Assembly: GCA_951640165.1 (NCBI GenBank)
Contig: OX621241.1
Coordinates: 444,001-508,000 of the forward strand
DNA length: 64,000 nt
Source of the DNA: Pseudoips prasinana
Lineage: Eukaryota; Arthropoda; Insecta; Lepidoptera; Nolidae
Direction: 5' to 3'
This document shows positions 22,745 to 33,044 of the stretch, one piece after another. The translations under genes and the position numbers were made by a program. Position 1 is the stretch's first letter. Each line of letters begins with the position of its first letter. Under the pieces are notes generated by a model. The model was not told the DNA's origin, ran no database searches, and saw only the letters and a program-made list of their open reading frames with translations.

Positions 22745-22988
22745 CTCATAGCTAGATGCTCTCACCGGTCCGTAAGCGAACGGCGAGGTTAAGCAACTAG
22801 GCTCGCGGTCAGTCCATAGATGGGTGACCGCCAAAGTGGATTAATTTCTGAGCGTCTCCGTGCTTCGGAGGGCACGTTAAGCTGTCGGTCTCGGTTGTAG
22901 TCATTAGACAACAGTCGTTAATCCATGTCAGAGGCCTACTGGGCGACTTGAGCAACTCTGACACTAGGGTTACCCATACGATAAGCAA
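22745..22988 (+). mobile_element. 5S-rRNA-derived SINE, best-preserved head
   Basis: The head reads GGCGAGGTTAAGCAACTAGG, CTCGCGGTCAGTCCATAGAT and GATGGGTGACCGCC, very like the 3' half of 5S rRNA. The body has GTGCTTCGGAGGGCACG and TTAAGCTGTCGGTCTCGG. The copy ends CCATACGATAAGCAA. Confidence 0.8.
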
Positions 22989-23118
22989 ACAACTTGCTTA
23001 AGTTGTGCGGGCGGCTTTGTAACCTATGCCGGTGTTCATAAATGTTTGCCGACCACTCAGTTTATCTAAAAACACTTAAATTACAATCTACAATTCAAAA
23101 GAGCGTATCAATAACAAA

Positions 23119-23400
23119 TGACGGGCTTGTTCGCGTGGTTGGCAAATGCTTGCTTTTCTCGCCGGAGATGGTGGATGGATTCCCACCCAGGACAGATATT
23201 TGTGTACATGAACATGTCTGTTTATCCTGAGTCTGGGTTTAATTTATCAATATAAGTGTGTATTAACGGAAAAAGAGAAAACTAAAAATAGGTATATGTA
23301 GTGCCTATATCAGTTATCTGGTTTCCATAGTACAAGCTCTGCTTAGTCTGGGATCAGGTGGCCGTATGTAAATGATGTACCCAGGATATTATTATTAATA
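23119..23400 (+). mobile_element. tRNA-derived SINE, TTGGCAAATGC type
   Basis: Head GTTCGCGTGGTTGGCAAATG, a degraded B box (GGATGGATTCCCACCC), body CCTGAGTCTGGGTTTAATTT, 3' core TTTCCATAGTACAAGCTCTG and an ATT tail. Confidence 0.8.
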
Positions 23401-23439
23401 TTTCCAGTTCAAGTGTTAAATCTTTCTTATCTTAGAATA

Positions 23440-23635
23440 CAACGCCCGCACTAGGGAAATGCATCCTTGGATCGCGGGCGCCTTACAAACGTATAATTCA
23501 CGGACATAACCACAACCGAACCCAGTACAACCAATGGTTCCCACAAATAATTGTCCTATCCTGGAGGGTTCGAACCCGAAACACGAGGGCAGCGAGGTGG
23601 TGGCGAGGCTACCGTTAACACTGTGCTACACGTGA
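23440..23635 (-). mobile_element. tRNA-derived SINE, GTGGCGCA type
   Basis: The minus strand has a head CACGTGTAGCACAGTGTTAA and a B box GGGTTCGAACCC, then a body ending in a GGGCGTTG region at about 23440. The body resembles 38530-38724. Confidence 0.65.
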
Positions 23636-23721
23636 GCAGCCGACTTATTTTTTATCTCTTGGTGAACCTAATTTTGTTCTGAGAATAATAAGTTCAGACT
23701 ACCGGCAGGATTTGCACCTAC

Positions 23722-23759
23722 ATTATCTGGATGAAGCTTGGAAGCTCCATCCAGATAAT
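23722..23759. repeat. 18-bp hairpin abutting a LINE 3' end
   Basis: Arms 23722-23739 and 23742-23759 pair with one mismatch around GG. The minus-strand LINE tail begins immediately at 23760. GGTGAACCT at about 23663 and AGGTTCACC at about 23778 also pair outside it. Confidence 0.8.
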
Positions 23760-23975
23760 TTATTTATTTATTATTATAGGTTCACCAACAATTATATACA
23801 CCGTCTTAGATCTAATTAACATACGAATAAATATAGCAGTAGTGTAATAATCACTTACAGGTGAACTCTGCATGCACATGAGAGAGTACGTTTGTGTATA
23901 GTAAGCTTAACCTAACTATGAACTAAGTGCTTATCTTCTAAGAGCCATACATGAAAGTGTTTATGACGGCAGAGG

Positions 23976-26819
23976 TTAGATGTCGCATATATATTTGTAC
24001 AATTTTATTCTGGGCATATTGAATGAATCAAAGTGTAAGTCAATTAGATCACTACAACCATTCACCACCTTACATAACCTAGCGCATGGGGAATTAGCAC
24101 CTAAGACTGTCCTCCTCCGCGGCGGACAAAGTGGTGTTATTGGGCTGCGAGGGATTCTAGATGGGGCACGGAAATTGAAAAGTTGCAGTATTAAGGAACA
24201 ATCAATTTTGTGAGTCATCACTTTGCACACAAACATTGCGTCATTTAGATTTCGACGCCTTTTCAGTGACATAATTTTGTAGTGTTTAAGTCTACTAGAA
24301 TATGACTGCATTTTTTTAGATATACCGTTGGAAAACGCCACGTTCCAAGCGTAAAGAATGTGTAGCGTAGTGAGGACGCCAGATTACGCTACAGTAGTCA
24401 AGTGCACTTCTAACTAAACTATAATAAAGCAAGATTTTAGTTTTTGAAGAATGGAACTGCTTGGTGTTTCTCAAAACAAAACCTAGCATTTGAGAGGATT
24501 TTTTTATTATATTATCCATATGAGGAATAAAGCTTAACTTCTTGTCAAATGTTACACCTAGGTCTTTTACTGTGTCTAGTTTGTTAATTTTCATTCCTTT
24601 TATAAAGTAATCATGCTCTATTACGTTTTGCTTTCTTGTGAAATTTACAACGTTACATTTACTGTGATTAAGGATCATTTCATTGTTGTCACACCATTGG
24701 TCTAGTCTATCTAAGTCTTCTTGCAGGGCAAAGGCATCTTCTTTAGATTTTATGATTTTAACAAATTTTAGATCATCGGCATACATGAATAACTTCGTGC
24801 TGTGAAAACAGTTTGTGATGTCGTTATTAAAGAAATTAAACAGTATTGGGGCCAAATGCGATCCCTGTGGCACCCCAGAAGATATATCTCGCATGGCTGA
24901 TTGAAAGCCATTGACTACCACAAAGAAACGTCTGTCCATTAGATATGAACTCAGCCACGAAAGTAAAGACCCAGTAATGCCATAAGCCTGCAATTTAAGA
25001 ATGAGTAGCTTATGTGATACTTTATCAAAGGCCTTGCTAAAGTCTGTGTATATAACATGCGCTTGGTGGCCTGAATCAATGGCCTCCGTTAATAATTCAG
25101 TGAAAGGCATGAGATTAGTGCTAGTAGATCTAGACTCCAGGAAGCCGTGTTGATCTTCACTGACATACAATTTAAATGGTTCTGAATATATAACCAGATT
25201 AACGATTCAAATATTTTTGCAAGGTTCGATAAGATTGATATTGGCCTATAGTTAGAGACCCTTTCCTTATTATTAGATTTGTATATGGGAACAACTTTTG
25301 TCATTTTCCATTTTATTGGAAAAACACCGGTACTTAAGGATTTGTTATATATAAGATATAATGGGACAACTAGCTCCGATGCACACTTATAAATAAAAAT
25401 AGGAGGTAATCCATTTGGCCCAGCTCCCTTATTACAATCTAGATTTCTGATCCTTTTGTATATGACCTCTATGCTTATAATAGGGTTCGTTAGACTTAGG
25501 CTGTAATTTTTTAGGGTATTAAGAAAACTGTTATTTTCAGTATTGGAGGCGACATGAGCGGAGCTATAGACAGATGAGAAATGTGTTGCAAATAGCTCAC
25601 AAATTTCTGTACCATCTGATGATGAAATGACGCCATCAGTCATGGTTGCGGGATAAGTACTAGAGCCACCTCTCTTTGTTTTCACATAACTCCAAAACAG
25701 TTTTGGGTTTTTTGCTAGGCCGTCTTCTAATTGCTTCATATAACTATTATAACAAATATTTACGAGAGCATCACAGCGTTTGCTTACTATTGTTAATTCC
25801 ATTTTATCTAAAGGGTTCTTGTATATATTGTAGCGTTTTCTAATATTATTTTTATAATTAAGCATTTTAATTAATTTTCGGTTAAACCATGGTGGGTACT
25901 TGTTTGATTTCTGAATTTTAGTAGGTATATACTTATGTATGACTGATTCAATGATGTCATAAAATACTTGTACCATTTCATTAGGCCCTTGGAGGCCCTC
26001 AAATAATCCCTCCCAATCGAGATCACTTAGGTGTTTACGAATTGTATTATAATTCGCTTTTCGAAAGTTAGGTCTACCTTTCTCAATGTTATAAGGGAGT
26101 CTAGCTTCCTTGTCCAAAGTAATTACAATATCAAGTGGTGGATGGTGGCAATCTATATTACTAATGGAATTGATGCTTTGACTTACATTACATAATGAGT
26201 GGTTATATAGCACCAGATCAAGTATGCGACCAGAGGAGTTCTTTACGTCGTTGAATTGACTGAGTCTATTAACATGGGTGAAGTTTAAGAGTATCTCACT
26301 AGTGTTAGATACCTTTGGGTAAGTATCGGTCATACTAGCTATTTTCCAATCTATATCTCCTAAATTGAAATCACCTATAATACAAACATATGAGTTATCA
26401 AGCTGATCAGTGACTCGATTACAGTTATCAAAAAAGTGTTCTAAGTTAGAGATTCGAATGGGGGGCGGCAAATATACTGCACAGAGAGCCAGTCGTGTAA
26501 TACATTTACCCACTGATAGATCCAAAGTTACCCAAAGGTCTTCACACATACTTTCAAAATGTATAGCTCTTTTTGAATTCAAAGATTTCCTGACGGCTAT
26601 TAACACACCACCGCCTTCTTTACCTTTTTGAAGATTAGAAGTTTCGCGATCCCTTCTGTAAACTAAGTATCTATCGTCGACAAGCTCACTGCTAAACACG
26701 GTGCTATTAAGCCAACTTTCGGTTATAATTATTATATCATAATTATTACTACATACATTTCGATATACTATATGAGTTTTAGTTCGTAATCCTCTACAAT
26801 TCTGATAATATATGTGTAG
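23976..26819 (-). pseudogene. LINE ORF2: endonuclease plus reverse transcriptase, frameshifted
   Basis: Encodes an APE-type endonuclease and a reverse transcriptase, which together would nick genomic DNA and copy the element RNA. The open frame begins at 26819 right after a TGA. The first residues are YYQNCRGLRTK, then ITESWL, so the endonuclease N-terminus is nearly complete but no ATG precedes it. Later motifs are CIIGDFNLGDIDW and DCHHPPLDI, then RT motifs NYRPISILSNLAKIFESL, DFSKAFDKVSHKLL, SGVPQGSHLAPILFNF and the YADD box (24772-24783). A frameshift near 25150-25172, between HLN and VSEDQHGF, separates fragments 25089-26819 and 24316-25170. A second near 24316-24341 moves the frame to the C-terminal tail, which ends at 23976 with FDSFNMPRIKLYKYI. 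A recent but dead copy. Confidence 0.85.
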
Positions 26820-26894
26820 TCAGTTGAATTTTTTTAGTATTTTTTAAGTATCAAGCAAATTAAAAATAGAGAAAAGTACGCCTACATAATTAAA

Positions 26895-27956
26895 TTATGG
26901 TATATAGTCTAATGATTTCATGTTCTTTATGAGAATATGTTCGCTATCTTCTGTTTTTCTGACAAATATCCTTCCGTTTCTGATCCATACGAATTTGTAA
27001 CCTTTATTCTTTGCCTTAATTCTAGTGGCAGCATGGAGCGCTTTATTTGACGGAGACAGATGCTCGAGCACGTATACCGGTTTCTTTTCACCAGCCAATC
27101 CTAGATCATTGGTATTAAGTTTATCATCGTTACTCTTGTTATTATTGTAGTTCAGCATAGCAGCGAGGAGTTTATCACGAACCTTCGGTGAGGTAAGGTG
27201 GACCACGATGGAGCGAGGGCGGGTGTTCGTAGCATGTTGTTTAGCTACGCGCGTACAGTGGGGAATCTCTTTGTCATCCAGCTGACATCCAACAACTGAA
27301 CCCAACTGCTTCATGACAGAGTACAGGTTCTCTTGTTTGTTTTCAGGAACACATTGGATTTCAAGGTTGCTGCTGCGAGCTTGTTGCTCTAAATAATTTA
27401 CACGCAGGCTCAAGTCCACAGCTGTCTTTTGAAGCTCGATGTTTTCTTCCATCAAATCTTTCACTGATTTGTTTAGCGACTTGTGTTCAGCTTGGTAATC
27501 CTCGAATTCTTTGGTATGAAAATTCAATGACACTTTAAGCTCAGTAATATCAGTTTGTAAGGGTTCAAGTTCCTTGTTAATCATACTGAGTATAGTGCTG
27601 TTTATTTGCTGCACCATAGTCGTAAACTTGGTATCGAAAATCTCATTCACAATAGTACGTACTTCTTCGGCGGTTACAGAAGCTGCTTGTGGTGGAGAAT
27701 TTAATGCGGGTCTCTTGGATCCTCTAGCAGTGTTCACGTTGCGAGTGGGGGTGTTCTCATGTTTTGGTGCATTTGGTAAGCGATTATTACAGCCGGAACA
27801 CATCCATTTATAGTATGCTTCACAGTCAGCCGGAATTTCAGATACACTTTGGCAAATGAAATGGTACAATTTATTACATTTGATACATTTAATAAAACGC
27901 TCACTTTTGTTATTTTCACTGCTACAGCAACCCCATGATATTGTAGATGAGGCCAT
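26895..27956 (-). CDS. LINE ORF1 with PHD-like finger and FP-like domain, intact
   Basis: Open frame of 353 residues. I place the start at the ATG at 27954-27956 (MASSTISWGCC) because the frame upstream of it is the (TTTC)n tract. An N-terminal Cys4-His-Cys3-type finger runs over about residues 9-57 (WGCCSSENN, CIKCNKLYHFIC, WMCSGC). A basic, Pro-rich linker follows, then a long coiled-coil region at about 120-200 (DYQAEHKSLNKSVKDLMEEN). The C-terminal domain ends in VLEHLSPSNKALHAATRIKA and YKFVWIRNGRIFVRKTEDS. That domain resembles the FP (25K) C-terminal fold known in insect LINE ORF1 proteins and a baculovirus protein. The inferred role is an RNA-binding chaperone of the LINE particle. 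The intact frame beside a broken ORF2 suggests a fairly young insertion. Confidence 0.85.
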   Translation of the reverse strand: MASSTISWGCCSSENNKSERFIKCIKCNKLYHFICQSVSEIPADCEAYYKWMCSGCNNRLPNAPKHENTPTRNVNTARGSKRPALNSPPQAASVTAEEVRTIVNEIFDTKFTTMVQQINSTILSMINKELEPLQTDITELKVSLNFHTKEFEDYQAEHKSLNKSVKDLMEENIELQKTAVDLSLRVNYLEQQARSSNLEIQCVPENKQENLYSVMKQLGSVVGCQLDDKEIPHCTRVAKQHATNTRPRSIVVHLTSPKVRDKLLAAMLNYNNNKSNDDKLNTNDLGLAGEKKPVYVLEHLSPSNKALHAATRIKAKNKGYKFVWIRNGRIFVRKTEDSEHILIKNMKSLDYIP

Positions 27957-27961
27957 ATTTA

Positions 27962-28150
27962 ATATGAAAGAAAGAAAGAAAGAAAGAAAATCCATTTATT
28001 CAGTAAACTGACACAGATAATAATAACAATATATATAAATGTATACAAACAGAAGTCCTTAATTCTTATCTGTGTGAGTCCGAATTGGTCCCATCTCAGC
28101 ACTAGCTGCAACATTAACAGTTGCAGCGCTGGTTTTATGATGGAACCACG
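27962..28150 (-). mobile_element. Retroelement 3' end with (TTTC)n tail
   Basis: The minus strand reads a body containing GTTGCAGCTAGTGCTGAGAT, then TTTACTGAATAAATGG and a (TTTC)n tail ending at about 27964. The segment at 41520-41640 has a similar body and tail. The tail touches the 5' end of the LINE ORF1, so either the LINE inserted next to it or the two form a chimera. Confidence 0.6.
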
Positions 28151-28628
28151 TAAAATAACTCACGAACAATTAGTGTACAGGTCGCAGTTAGAATTTTATA
28201 ATATGGTATTGGATTATTGATAATTAATCGTAATAATGCGTATCACCAGTGGTTCTGCTTGCAACGCTCTTTGTTTATATCCGTTGAATTATTTATGTTC
28301 GTTTTAAGACAAATTGCACAGGTTTAAAAGGCCCCTTACTCAAACAGCATATTAACAAAGACCCGTTGCAGATAAAGTAAGTGATGACTCGGAGAGGTCG
28401 CGCGAAGAGGGACGTAAGCGCCATAATGTAGGTACATCCTGGAGGATTCATTGGCAAAGCATTCAATTAAACTGCAGTGAATCCTAGCAACGGGGAATGT
28501 TTGCGCCATCTGTCGGTGTCATTTAGCAACTACTGGACTGCGAATATATATCATATCAAATTGACACCACCGCCGCTGTGTCAATTTCTCTAGCAAAAAC
28601 AAAATTATAAATTTCGGCAACCAAACAT
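28151..28628. other. No gene seen
   Basis: Unassigned sequence of mixed composition, with no repeat or frame I can support. Confidence 0.4.
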
Positions 28629-29012
28629 GACTCACAGTTAGTAGTTAAGGATTTAACCCAGAGATTGCGGATTCAAATCCTGCTGGTGTTCTACTACAAC
28701 ACATGACTTGTACATAATTATAGAAACTTACCTAATAATAAATTTTATTGCGCTCTTTACAATTATATTAGTACTTTTTTTAATGAATAGCTTCTTCCGA
28801 TTAATAGCGACCCAGCTACAAACGGGTTGATCCCCATGCAGGACAAATTTATTGTGATGAGCATGATTATTCGTTCTGTGTCTGGGTGTATTTTTACTAT
28901 AATATGTAACTACTTACCAACATATAAGTATGTTTATCAGTTGTCTGGTTGCAGAGCACAGGCTCTGTCTCTTTATTTTTGGCGTCTTTGTTGCCAAACA
29001 TTGTTTTTATGG
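28629..29012 (+). mobile_element. Decayed tRNA-derived SINE
   Basis: A tRNA-like head at 28629-28690 (TAGTAGTTAAGG, then GGATTCAAATCC). A SINE body follows at 28850-28990: GATTATTCGTTCTGTGTCTG then TTTATCAGTTGTCTGGTTGC and CACAGGCTCTGTC. The 28700-28840 interval between them is not clearly SINE, so two fragments are possible. Confidence 0.5.
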
Positions 29013-29159
29013 TTTGGGTTGGTTCGATTAAACTAAATTTTAAATTAAACTAAACCATTTAAGTATATTCAATCAAGATCTTTGTCTAAGTCAGTAGGTA
29101 CTATGGCACCACAATGATGTCAGCCAGAAACACCAATAGAGATAGCCCCTAACTACACA

Positions 29160-31420
29160 TACGTAACGTATAAGGGAGATTAGTTACAAAAACACTTCAC
29201 GTGTAAACAAATCAGACGAACTCCTAAACATCTGCAACGATCCAAATTCGTCTGTAAATTCTATTAATGAGTTTTTTGCAACCGTTGGACCTGACCTTGC
29301 TCAGCAAATTACGCAAAGACAGCATTTTGGACGATCAAATTTTGAATTTAACTGTTTGATTAATCCGTTAGGTAATTCATTAGTATTCCTTGAAACTGAT
29401 TGCTTAGAAATAGAAAGCATAATCACAGCACTTAAATTTGACTGCGCCGTTGGCCATGACGGAATTCCAGCTTCTATCATCAAAGCAGCCAAGCATGTTC
29501 TTGGTCCAGCAATCACCCATGTCTGTAACTTATGTATAAAAAAAGGCACCTTCCCTGATACTTTTAAGAAGGCATTAGTCACACCGGTCTTTAAGGGCGG
29601 GGATGGAGATCGTGTCGAAAACTATAGACCAATTTCTGTGCTCACGGTATTGTCCAAAATTATGGAGAAGATTATGAATAAAAGATTGCTAGGCTATCTT
29701 GAACGTAATAGCATCATTGCTGCAAACCAATACGGTTTCAGAAGAGGTACCTCAACAGAGGATGCAGTTCTTGAGCTGACGAACCAAATAGCTGCAAATC
29801 TTGATTCACGGACGAAAACCATAGGCATATTCCTAGACATAGCCAAAGCTTTCGACACGGTCTCTACCCCCAACCTAATTCGCAGCTTGGAAAGTTTGGG
29901 TATTAGAGATATTAGTCTGAATTTATTTCGTGATTATCTCACAAACAGAAGCCAACGAGTTAAGGTAAATAATTACATCAGTGATGAAGTGAACTTAACT
30001 CATGGCGTGCCTCAGGGAAGTGTACTCGGTCCGACCCTGTTTCTTTTATATATAAATAGATTCTGCCAACTCATAATACCTAATTGCAAGATCTTCGTTT
30101 ACGCAGATGACACTGCGCTTGTCATAAGTGCTAAAACATGGGAGTCTGCCCATCGTGCAGCGGAACATGCCCTAGGGATAGTCATGGACTGGTTTTCATC
30201 TAATCTGCTTTCAATAAACGTGTCTAAAACTCACTATGTCCCTTTCTCAGCTAATACTGTCGCACAACCTAATCTGCCCGATATTAAGATCCATAGCTGC
30301 CTGTCAATAAGCACATCTTGCAAATGTCCATCTTTACAAAGAAGTTCATTTGTTAAATACCTAGGTGTTTATATTGACAACACACTGGGTTGGCGGAAGC
30401 ATATCGATGCGACAGTGTCACGAGTTCGCAAATTAATGTTACCCATGAGGAAATTAAGACGAGTAGTTGATGGCACTCTATTGAAAACCATTTATTATGC
30501 TTTAGTTCAGTCATTATTTGCCTATTGCATTTCTGTATGGGGTAGTACATTTAAGACCTACTTATTACGACTGGAGAGGGCGCAAAGAGCGGTTTTGAAG
30601 GTCATGCTTTACAAACCCTATCGCTATCCAACAACCCAATTAATCCAAGACTTATCTGCCCTCACTGTCCGACAACTCTGTGCGCTTAAGATCATCTTGC
30701 GAGTGCAGTCATCTTTAACCTACGACCCTAAGCTAAATGAGCATAAACGACGTAAATATCTTGTATGCCCAACTATAGCTGCCAAAACAGATTTAGGCAG
30801 CCGAAGTTACCCAACTGTTAGCGCTCGTCTATACAACACTATAAACAGATTATGCAATATATATCCTTTGCCTAAAGTGAAATGTAAACTTGTGGTCAAT
30901 GATTTCTTACAGAATTTAACCTACGAGGAGACTGAGCAATTATTTTCAAAAAAACCTTCATAACTCCTATGTAAAATTGAACTTCAGCCCGGTGATATAC
31001 ATACTCACCAAAATTTACATAAACACACACGCAATCCCACACACACACACGAACACAAATAGACTCAAATAAACTTACACACACCTCAAACACATTATTA
31101 TTTATGTATATTGCAGTTGTACGATATTTTAGATGTCTTAATCATAAGTTTTATTTACTAAATATTATTAAAACTGCAACGTCTAAAATTTGGTATAAAA
31201 CAGCAACTCATCAATACTAAGACTATTTTTATCACATAAATTGTAAGAGGAAGGCGCCAGTGTCTGTAACACAGTTAATACTATCATAGACACTGACGTT
31301 CACTCTATCTCTTTATTTAAGCATCATTGTATATATTTGTGCATTTATGTGTAGATGAGATGGAAAATTTGTACTTGGCTTTTGATAATAAATTATTATT
31401 ATTATATTATATTATTATAC
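29160..31420 (+). mobile_element. 5'-truncated LINE with open RT frame
   Basis: Contains the RT frame 29167-30963, a 3' UTR with CA-rich DNA (31022-31084), and the terminus GATAATAAATTATTATTATT with an ATT-type tail to about 31420. The endonuclease and ORF1 are missing, as expected for 5' truncation. A clear target duplication was not found. Confidence 0.8.
29167..30963 (+). CDS. LINE reverse transcriptase, partial, uninterrupted
   Basis: Open from 29167, just after a TAA, to the stop at 30963, about 598 codons. No start codon fits the truncated 5' end. The start is simply the first in-frame codon (RIREISYKN). Motifs in order: SINEFFATVGPDL, DCAVGHDGIPASIIK, ENYRPISVLTVLSKIMEKI, QYGFRRGTSTEDAVLEL, FLDIAKAFDTVSTPNLI, THGVPQGSVLGPTLF and FVYADDTALVI (YADD at 30100-30111). 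The thumb and C-terminal part include YLGVYIDNTLGW and LFAYCISVWGSTF. It belongs to the Jockey/CR1/R1 group of insect LINEs but differs from the LINE at 23760. No Cys-His knuckle is visible. No internal stop is seen across about 600 codons, so the copy is young. Confidence 0.85.
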   Translation, partial: RIREISYKNTSRVNKSDELLNICNDPNSSVNSINEFFATVGPDLAQQITQRQHFGRSNFEFNCLINPLGNSLVFLETDCLEIESIITALKFDCAVGHDGIPASIIKAAKHVLGPAITHVCNLCIKKGTFPDTFKKALVTPVFKGGDGDRVENYRPISVLTVLSKIMEKIMNKRLLGYLERNSIIAANQYGFRRGTSTEDAVLELTNQIAANLDSRTKTIGIFLDIAKAFDTVSTPNLIRSLESLGIRDISLNLFRDYLTNRSQRVKVNNYISDEVNLTHGVPQGSVLGPTLFLLYINRFCQLIIPNCKIFVYADDTALVISAKTWESAHRAAEHALGIVMDWFSSNLLSINVSKTHYVPFSANTVAQPNLPDIKIHSCLSISTSCKCPSLQRSSFVKYLGVYIDNTLGWRKHIDATVSRVRKLMLPMRKLRRVVDGTLLKTIYYALVQSLFAYCISVWGSTFKTYLLRLERAQRAVLKVMLYKPYRYPTTQLIQDLSALTVRQLCALKIILRVQSSLTYDPKLNEHKRRKYLVCPTIAAKTDLGSRSYPTVSARLYNTINRLCNIYPLPKVKCKLVVNDFLQNLTYEETEQLFSKKPS

Positions 31421-31551
31421 GTCATTACAAAATCTGTTTGGACCAATATAAGGCAAGACTTCGAACAAACAAAGTCATTTGTATTATTATAACTTTCAAT
31501 AGCGAAGAGTGTGCGGGTCAAAGATAACACTATAATTCTTGCGCTGACAAA

Positions 31552-31963
31552 ATGAGAAACATTTCCACAGAGTCTATGATGTATTTTCTGTTCATAAGTC
31601 TATGGTATCCAGTTCTCGCTACATACCCAGTAGATATCTACGAATACACTGCACAATTGGCAGTGAAGCTGGGCGAGAATGCCACACTAAGTTGCAGTGC
31701 TCGTCCAGAGAATGTACATTTCAATTGGCAATATAAAGGTCGGGATCTTAACTCCACAGACAACATTCAGCAGAAAACTGCCAAAGGTGCTCCCTTACAA
31801 GGACCAAGATGACAGTCCCGTGAAAGCCCGCGTATCTTCAGTGGTGATATCTAACGTCACGTCTGCGGACCGAGGGCTCTACGCTTGTGTCGCAGTACGA
31901 GACCAACGCACTGATTCTGTAGACGTGGTCAGCAGATACGTAATCTTAGACATTACACGTTAA
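31552..31963 (+). pseudogene. Signal-peptide plus Ig-domain protein, one frame change
   Basis: The only good non-transposon gene candidate. ATG at 31552. The N-terminus has a hydrophobic segment (MMYFLFISLWYPVLA, about residues 9-23) that looks like a signal peptide. It leads into one immunoglobulin fold with ENATLSCSARP (Cys48) and HFNWQYKG (Trp59). In the next frame the fold continues with RVSSVVISNVTSADRGLYAC, which has the D-x-G-x-Y-x-C motif, and ends DVVSRYVILDITR and a stop at 31963. The first frame stops at 31812, so a one-base change at about 31770-31800 separates the strands of the fold. The fold is otherwise complete, so this is either a young pseudogene or a sequence error. A likely secreted or surface single-Ig protein of about 136 residues with no membrane anchor. 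Possible polyadenylation signal ATAATAAAATAC at about 32110. It may instead be an exon of a larger Ig receptor. Confidence 0.6.
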
Positions 31964-32584
31964 GAACAGCTGCAGTGGGAAACACACGAGTCTATCAATA
32001 ATCAATGGTCATGCGCTGTGAGACATAACATGGGTGTTCCTCGCCACGCTGGCTCGGCTGATTTGATTGAATTATTTCACGGACAAGAATACATCTCCTT
32101 TGTTACATATTTGATAATAAAATACTCTTCTACATAATAATTTGTTTTATATAACCCCCATAAAATAAAGGTAATTTTAAGCTTGTGCTGTGTATCTACA
32201 AATATGATTATTTATCTGTGGCATCATATCTCAGTAAAGGATAAGGAGATATCTATAGTTTTATTCATATTAAAGTTTAATTTTAATGACGATGGCCAAA
32301 CGTCGTACTTGTGATTGGGTGCTGCTTGCCTTCAATAGTAAGGCGCATGGCGAAGTTTCAAGTCGTCAAGAGTTGTCAGATTTAGATAAGTTTTGTCAGG
32401 CGTATATTATATAAGTTTTAAATAGGCATATTAGTTGATTTTTGGAAGTAGGTACTGAACATTTATAAATAAAGTGACTAAAGAGTGTGATTTAGAAAAA
32501 TCCTGACCTTTCAATGTGGTAACATTTAAAACATGGTATGCATGAGTGCTATGTTTGAGTGCGTTTATAACATAAAAAAGTGTG
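31964..32584. other. Possible 3' UTR, otherwise nothing
   Basis: Follows the Ig frame. It holds AATAAAATACTC at about 32115 and a second AATAAAG at about 32163. No further reading frame. Confidence 0.35.
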
Positions 32585-32770
32585 CTAGACCACATGACTG
32601 AACCAAATCTCAGATTTATGAAACGTAACTCTCTCTGGCCCCCACCGTAATATACGAAACGTAATTAAGTATCTACTCTTTCTATCTTCGCCTCACCCGA
32701 TCGCACTTTTCGTAACGTCACGCATCTACCAGATTACTTCGTAAGTCAAGCGTACGTAATAGTTTTACTT
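32585..32770. repeat. Dispersed repeat, ATGAAACGTAACTC family, copy 1
   Basis: Contains CACATGACTGAACC, TATGAAACGTAACTCTCTCT, GATCGCACTTTTCGTAACG and CACGCATCTACCAG. The same blocks occur in the same order at 34212-35040 and 38830-39365. Those copies are longer because SINEs are inserted in them. No coding frame and no clear termini. Confidence 0.65.
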
Positions 32771-32909
32771 AATAACGGATATGGTCTCTCAGATATCTAC
32801 ATTAAGTCAGTAAATATAGTAGTCCAGTCCTATAATCTAGGCTGAAATATGAGGAATTAGAAAATAACTACGAGTTGTCGCACATCATTGTATAGTTCTA
32901 TACGATGTA

Positions 32910-33044
32910 CAGACGCCAGCACATCAAGCTACCCCAATCTGTCAAATTTCCCCAATAGAAAGAAAACCTTACGCTTATGTGATAAAGTTGAAAATCCATA
33001 AAATAAATTTGACAGATTGGGCTAGCTGGATGTGCTAGCGTCTG
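32910..33044. mobile_element. 135-bp MITE, TA target
   Basis: Terminal inverted repeats of about 45 bp start CAGACGCCAGCACATC and continue to CCCAATCTGTCAAATTT. TA lies on both sides (32908-32909, 33045-33046), which suggests a Tc1/mariner-type non-autonomous element. A second copy is at 39572-39706. Confidence 0.85.

Larger units (their letters stand above)
23760..27961 (-). mobile_element. Nearly full-length CR1/Jockey-group LINE
   Basis: Minus-strand element of about 4.2 kb. It has ORF1 (26895-27956), a gap of about 75 bp, ORF2 (26819-23976, two frameshifts), a 3' UTR and a tail of AATAAATAAATAAA type at 23760. Upstream it abuts a (TTTC)n tract belonging to another element's tail. The ORF1 architecture and Jockey-like RT place it in the CR1/Jockey group. 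I cannot fix the clade without a tree. Confidence 0.85.
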
